From NCBI GenBank assembly GCA_009617715.1, contig VTFK01000146.1, positions 868,001 through 932,000 of the forward strand: a DNA stretch of 64,000 bases, read 5' to 3'. This document shows, in pieces, positions 58,136-64,000 of this stretch. The notes under the pieces were generated by a model. That model saw only the letters and a program-made list of their open reading frames with translations. It ran no database searches and had not been told where the DNA came from. A program made the position numbers and the translations under genes. Numbering within the stretch: position 1 is the stretch's first letter; each line of letters opens with the position of its first letter. The stretch comes from Plectrocnemia conspersa. Its lineage: Eukaryota; Arthropoda; Insecta; Trichoptera; Polycentropodidae.

Positions 58136-58363
58136 TAAACGTTAAGCAATAATAAAATATTAATCATTCCGGAGCACTTCAGTGATGTACACTGAGTGTA
58201 CATTTGAAAATTATAATCGTTTAAATAAAAGTTTTAATTTATAGAAATCCGACTGGCAACACTCACACGTTTGACTGTATAGATGAATTATGACCGAGTT
58301 TTAAATGTACACTCGGTGTTTATCACTAGAAGTCAAAGTGTAAACTGTGTATGTATAAGTAAT
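58136..58363 (+). repeat. Dispersed repeat R1, copy 2
   Basis: Colinear with copy 1 at 29247-29498, including both near-palindromic GTACACTGAGTGTAC-type sites. It is shorter by about 25 bp. A further fragment with ACATGTACACGCGGTGTACAT lies at about 58594-58614. Confidence 0.75.
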
Positions 58364-60114
58364 AATTGTTTAAATAAATGAATGTCTAATGTAATTTACG
58401 AATAAATTCGAGTATTCGAATACTTCATCAAATAGTTGAAAACTACGATTAATTAAGAACCATAGGCAACACAAATTGATAACTAATTTTGTTGATAGAA
58501 TAATTATTTGTATCACTTACGATTAAAATTATATAATTATGTATCGCGGATACTTATAAAGAAATATTTATAGAGATATTCACATAATATTATGACATGT
58601 ACACGCGGTGTACATCATAGTAAAGGAAAACATTGTTGTATTAAAAATCTTATTTATATATAATCGATAAATATTATATAAAAATTAATCTATTTCTTAT
58701 ATAGAATATTGAAATTATAATTTGGAGTTAGCAAGAACAGCGTAAATAACATAACTTTTAAGAAACGTTAACGAAGAGTAAGTATATTGTTTTATTGTAA
58801 AAAATGTGTCATGACTCACGCCATAAATATGAACTTCTAGATTTGCAGACACTGAGGACCCACAACACGTTCACAAGATATTACAATACATTTACTACTG
58901 AAATTCGCATGAGGTTATTTTGATAAGAGAGCGTCACGTTTCTCAGAGAAACAATGTGACTTTGATTCAAACTCTCGACTATCCAAACAAAGAATGAGAA
59001 AGAAGCACAAACGCAGAAAAATTAGATATTCTATTTGATTTTAAACTTACATATATACACATATATAAATGTGGTAGTGAGTCACAAATCCAGCAGCGGT
59101 GGCGAATTCCTTCGGATATGGAAATAAAGAGAACAAAAACGAAATTGGCGCAAAATTGAAACACAAATTCGCAATATTGTTTCTCATTCGTTTTATTTGC
59201 ATACAACCGCGCCCCAGACACCACAAAAAGAAGGGTTTAACAAAAATAGGGGAACACGGCATAAAAGGTTATGTATGAACGCGTGTTATGTTCATGTAAA
59301 GATGTTTTTTTATTTATATTTGTTAAAGCTTTTGAAGCTTACAAAACACTTCTTATTAGAGTTCTTTACAAAAGCGAAAAACCTTTTGTTAAAAAATATT
59401 TTGTAACATATAATAACGATAAAAAACAATTGTCCTAATCTCAAAATTACTTCAAACGATACTAAACCAGTGAACTTGTAGCATTTGGTTATGACTACTT
59501 TTTGCTTATCTCATAATATGTTATAAATATATATTGAATGTATTGCATCATATATGCATATAAAAATAAATTTCACTATATTTACAAGCAAAACTTTTCA
59601 ATTTAGGTTGAAAATATTATATGTATAAAAAGAAAATATTGTGAGTTAAAGAACTAGGTTTAAAATATACATGTAATATATAATAAATAAGGTGTAAGAA
59701 TATTCAATACTGATTTATTTCGAAATATTTCGAAATATTCGACGTCTTGAGATTAGGGTCTGACTAAACGCACGCGGCTAGTCACCGTCACGGTCTCCAC
59801 CAACATAGGATTATTGTGTGGTGTAAATAATGGAGAAGTGCTGCGTTGAATTTATTTTATTATTCATAAAATATCCTTCCGGTGTAATGTAGCCGCAGAA
59901 CAAAATTATTGCTTATTTTATAAGCTATTAGGAAGAAATTTCAGAACCGTATCTCTTCAAGATATGCGGAATAATATTACGAAAAAATTACACCTTGTCG
60001 AGTCTATCCTTAACATTCTCAACAATTTTACAACATAAATTATTTTATAGAAATAATAGGTATAATTTTGAATATTGTCTTTTTAAGATTATATTTTACG
60101 GTGTTTGAATCACG
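58364..60114. other. Intergenic sequence, nothing recognised
   Basis: AT-rich. The open frames at 58979-59262 (minus) and 59197-59406 (plus) overlap one another and lack motifs. Confidence 0.45.
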
Positions 60115-60163
60115 TCGGGGATCACCACTTTCGGGTTTTGAGGCCAAAAGTGGTGATCCCCGA
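60115..60163. other. Perfect GC-rich 17-bp hairpin
   Basis: TCGGGGATCACCACTTT (60115-60131) and its exact complement (60147-60163) flank a 15-base loop. It stands out in AT-rich DNA. It could be a small foldback element, or a transcribed structure if the region is expressed. Confidence 0.8.
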
Positions 60164-60810
60164 AATGCATTACTATATGTAAGTGTAAAAAGTGCCGATA
60201 TCAAGTGGTGGAGTCGAAATGGCAGGTTTTGAAAATTAGAATCTTCGATGGAGTTGAATTATTTTTGGCTGAGATCTGTCGTGATGCACTAATGTAGCAC
60301 GTGCTGTCACTTCTTAGCATCTGATCGAATCTCTGGAGCACCTTTTTATTTTATATTGATGGTTCAAGACAGCTGTTAAAAAAAAGCCATAAACGAATGA
60401 CGCATTTATTATAGCTTCTTATTAAATCTGAATTAAGTGATATAATAAAATTAAAATATATTTGAAATCATAATGAGAAATATATATTTATTTTATACTT
60501 GGATTAAAAAAATACTATAATGAGAAATATATATTAATTTTATACTTGGATTAAAAAAAAAAAAAAAAAATAAAAACCTATTGGAAAAACAAATAACAAA
60601 CTTGAAATTTACAAAAATATTTTCTAGAAAGGGTTGATATTTAAAATAAATAATTTATGTAAAATATTTACTTTTTCCCATAATATTCTTCATCAGTTTA
60701 TACCTGCAGATTAAGTGTAAATTCTGAAGATAAAGATTTTTACGAATTTTAATTTTTTTAAATTATGTACTTTTTGCCGTTAATGTTAAATGACTCCTCA
60801 GCCGTAAGGT
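60164..60810. repeat. Intergenic sequence with a 47-bp tandem duplication
   Basis: ATAATGAGAAATATATATT and the following TTTTATACTTGGATTAAAAA occur at about 60470-60510 and again at 60517-60557. An A-run of more than fifteen bases follows. There is no gene. Confidence 0.6.
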
Positions 60811-60873
60811 GGGCTTAAGAAAAACATCGACTGGGCCACATGCGGCCCGTGGGCCTCGAGTTAGTCATCACTG
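60811..60873 (-). mobile_element. hAT-like terminal fragment
   Basis: On the minus strand it begins CAGTGATGACTAACTCGAGG and continues with GCCCACGGGCCGCATGTGGC. The CAGTG start and the glycine-cytosine-rich GGCCCACGGGCCGC block are typical of hAT ends. Only one end is present. Confidence 0.5.
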
Positions 60874-61010
60874 CTTTAAACGACACTTTGAAACGCAAGC
60901 GCTGGTAATTATGTGACTCACTGTTTTTTCTGATTCTCCTGATTGTGTATATTTTCTATCAATAGTTAAGTACACTCGTCGATGCGACTAAATGAAATAT
61001 ATTTTTTAGC

Positions 61011-61119
61011 GCATTCAGCTTAGGAACTACATCACACGAACGGTCCTTCCATCGCGAAAGTGCCGCCTCCGAGTAAGTGCCGCCCGGGGCAGTCCGCCCT
61101 CTTAGCTACGCAACCGCTG
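61011..61119 (+). mobile_element. hAT family H1, fragment
   Basis: Matches the right part of the element at 14918-15184: GCATTCAG, CATCGCGAA, TGCCGCC, AGTAAGTGCCGCCCGGG and TAGCTACGC. It ends CAACCGCTG at a decayed terminus. The left part is missing. Confidence 0.75.
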
Positions 61120-64000
61120 TAAGGTAATCAGCGAAAAGCAACAATTTTAATTTACGAATATTTTTATAAATATCATTAATTAACAGAAAAAATATTAATA
61201 GACCAAGATAACCTTGAAAAATTTCCTGATGAGAAACGATCTGAAAAGTACAATTCATAGGAAATTTTAAAGTAGTACTATTTTATATGCCAGAAAAATA
61301 TGGTATTCCAACCAATCTAATATCTACTGAGCTACTACTATCGTAGCTTTTTAGAACTACTCATTAGAAGATTTAAATGGTTTTAAAAATGAATAGTCAT
61401 TGTCAGTTTAATACAAACTACAGTAAGGGTGCAATTAATCACTTTTACTGCATTTCAACATATTTTAAAAACAGGATAAAAATGCACTGATTGATCAAAA
61501 ATAAATTGATATTCTCAAATACGCACCTTTTTATAAAAACGTCCGTGCCTATTCGGCGAAAGTTGACCAACAAAATGCTATCAATAAATACTGCCTACTG
61601 ACTGTGATTTCTGAACATTCACGGAAGTCAGGATTATTCAGTCAAATCGTGTTTTTTGTACATCTGTTTTTTATAGATTGTCGTAAGCAATTGATTTCCA
61701 TTCTATGAATTTAAATGATGAAAAATTTTGTATGTATCCATATATGCGGGTGATGCAGGACGAAAGGGTGATTTTCCGACCCTTCTGTAAAATTTGCATA
61801 AATATTGGATTTCAACGTGGCGCATACGTCACACTGTGTTCCTTTTTTGACTGATATCAAATTGCGAGATGTATAATATGTAGATCTAGGTTCATATATT
61901 GTTCAATGTACGTAGTACATGTATTTTTCCCCCAATGTATTTTATTACATAACCAGTCACATAGCGCCATAAATATATTTTTTACCTAAATATTATATTA
62001 TTTTTATAATAAAATTAATAAAATAAAAACCTCACCTCATATTGAATATCATTGAGTTAATTATAATTTAATAAATAATGGACGACATCTCTTGAATCGA
62101 TATATTAATAAATATGTTTTAAGGTGAATAACTTTGCTAAGTATTATATATATTATTTACACTCCTTCCTCAACTGTGCAAAATTAAATTAAATATTAAT
62201 TTAAAAATTGATTAGTTTATTTTAATTATTCACTCAGATCTATTTCCGTAAAAATAATATTTTACAAAAAATATTATTTTTACGGAAATATTTTTAATAA
62301 AAATTATATAATTATTTTACACAGCAAGAAACTGTGCACAAGCAAAAAAACTCTGAAATTTAATAAAAATTTAAGTTTTATAAGATCTAATAATATTGAA
62401 ACATAAAATAATATAAAATATTATCAGTATCATCACTATCTTAAATTTAATTTACTCACAATTATATTCGTCTGAATTATTTACGACGCGCCTTCATTAT
62501 CGTCGGTTATCAGCTTCATTTCAAAACTTTTTATCAATTATTTATTGACTTTATCATTTTCACTGATACACAGGTAACACAGAACGATTCAATTCTAAAA
62601 AAAATGCAAATTTTAATACGCATTTAATCATAAAACTATATCAAATTATTATACTTACTATTTAACACATCATATTATGTTTTAACACTTATCTGAATTA
62701 ACGATGAACTTTATAAATATTTTAATTAAATATTTCAATACTGGATTTTATTGCGATACACTCGCACGATACAACGACCACTGATTATATTTCATGACTG
62801 CTGGGATATTTGTACGTAAAATGTATAAATAGATTAACACCTACCTATTGGCTTATTTACATAATGTGTATTAACCAACCAAAAATACGATAGTATTGAT
62901 AAATTTATTTGTGGTATTACTATTTCCTGTTGCCATGAGAAAATGTATAATTTTGAACTGAAATATAAATTTATCCTTAAATAAATAAATAATTCTACAA
63001 GTAATTGTATACTGTTAAAAAAATAGTTTTAATAAATAAAAATTAAATACACGCATGCTTGTATTTCAAAACACTTAATGAAAATTTATCCATCATAAAA
63101 AAATAATGAGATTGCTTTGTTCCAGAACCAAAAAAATACTCGTATATTAAATAATTAAAATAATTAAAATTATTAATTAGTCATATCAGAATCAGTGCTG
63201 TCAAAAAAATTTTGCTTGTTTTGTGAAACTTTAGCTAGAAACCTATCAAATGACACCATTTTTGAGTATTTGGCGTAAGTTTGACATTATATTGTCACTC
63301 GAGTGGTGCTTTTTTACAAAATGTTGTACTGTTCCTCACATTTAAAAATATCCTAATTCTCATTTAAAGTGCAAGGTTTCTTAGTCTCTGCAAAATATCG
63401 CTCGTTTATCAAGTCAAAATTGATTGAAAAAATACTCGTATTGCGAAACACTAGTAAACCAAGTTACTCGCAATCCGAAGCTCCACCATGAGTAATTTAA
63501 AACCAATGAAAAAGTATAGTTTAATATAAAAGCGATGTACGAAAAGATGATATATTTTTAATTATTTTGTGATATATTTTTAAAAATATTTAATAAATTA
63601 CATTTAAAATCTCACTATATTACTAGGTGCGACTGTGTATCAAAATAACGATAATATTTATTTAATTAAGTGTGTATAAGTATTTTACATGTGAATATTG
63701 TTTTATACATAAATGCGTATAAAAATGTTATGTACTTTTTTAATATATAAATAACGGAAGTTTTGAAATGTTTGTATTTTAACAAATTGTCTTTAAAATA
63801 ATAATTGATAAAATAAATACATAAGTTTTATTATAAGGATAATAGATTATATGTTAAATAAAAAAGATGTAATTTTATTATTATCAAAATGTTAATAAAG
63901 GGATATAAACATTTTCCTAAATTAAATTAATTCTTAGAAATTACTAAAGATATATTTTTGTCAATATTATGCTATTATCAAATTGCTTATGATATATTTT
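61120..64000. other. Terminal intergenic stretch
   Basis: About 2.9 kb of AT-rich DNA with no supported gene. The only distinct structure is the hairpin at 62243-62290. Confidence 0.5.
62243..62290. other. Perfect 22-bp hairpin
   Basis: 62243-62264 (ATTTCCGTAAAAATAATA...) is exactly complementary to 62269-62290, with a 4-base ACAA loop. The stem has no bulges, unlike most microRNA precursors, so a foldback DNA element is more likely. Confidence 0.85.

Noticed and set aside
62243..62290. The hairpin as a microRNA precursor
   Set aside because: The stem is perfect, the loop only four bases and the whole only 48 bases long, which does not fit typical animal pre-miRNAs.

Overview
This is a very AT-rich piece of an insect nuclear genome (by eye about 25-30 % GC). 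The evidence is spliced genes with GT/AG introns, an arthropod-type Inr+DPE core promoter, an intron-less eukaryotic tRNA-Lys gene, 5'-truncated LINEs and many non-autonomous DNA transposons. I cannot name the insect order from the sequence alone.

One protein-coding gene is convincing. It lies on the + strand from about 46653 to about 57600 and encodes a 228-residue pro-apoptotic IAP antagonist of the Reaper/Hid/Grim family, best called hid. After the start methionine the N-terminus reads AIAF, an IAP-binding motif. The C-terminus is a hydrophobic tail anchor. There are three coding exons (46988-47132, 51843-52222, 54093-54254) whose splice phases agree exactly, and introns of about 4.7 and 1.9 kb. 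The start site looks like a TATA-less Inr (TCAGT, A+1 at 46653) with a DPE (GGTCG) exactly at +28 to +32. The 5' UTR carries a 45-codon uORF in a strong start context. The 3' region has three seed matches to the miRNA bantam and a distal poly(A) signal with a U/GU-rich element near 57550-57600. A tRNA-Lys(CTT) gene sits antisense in intron 2, and intron 1 holds a degenerate tandem array.

The first 46 kb is a gene desert of decayed mobile DNA. LINE-A is an RT fragment at 8560-9800, with a second 3' end at about 35060-35140. LINE-B has three copies: 18013-19600 (+), 36287-37417 (-) and 3852-4690 (-, interrupted by a TA-repeat-flanked insert). Also present are hAT-like elements with 8-bp target duplications (14918-15184, 29532-29673, probably 45061-45448), TTAA-flanked piggyBac-like elements (20500-20988, 38761-38974, a partial near 24 kb), several inverted-repeat/foldback MITE families with two copies each, and long (TA)n tracts. 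A few short open frames (41367-41525; the minus strand between 30.8 and 33.0 kb) might be real but are weak.

Downstream of hid (57.6-64 kb) there are further repeat copies, three striking hairpins and hAT-like relics, with no convincing gene.

In functional terms the window is an apoptosis locus. The layout suggests hid output is set by a focused developmental promoter, by uORF translation control, by a possible ERK phosphorylation site in the protein, and by microRNA sites in a long 3' UTR. This parallels the known control of Drosophila hid, but here it is inferred from sequence only.
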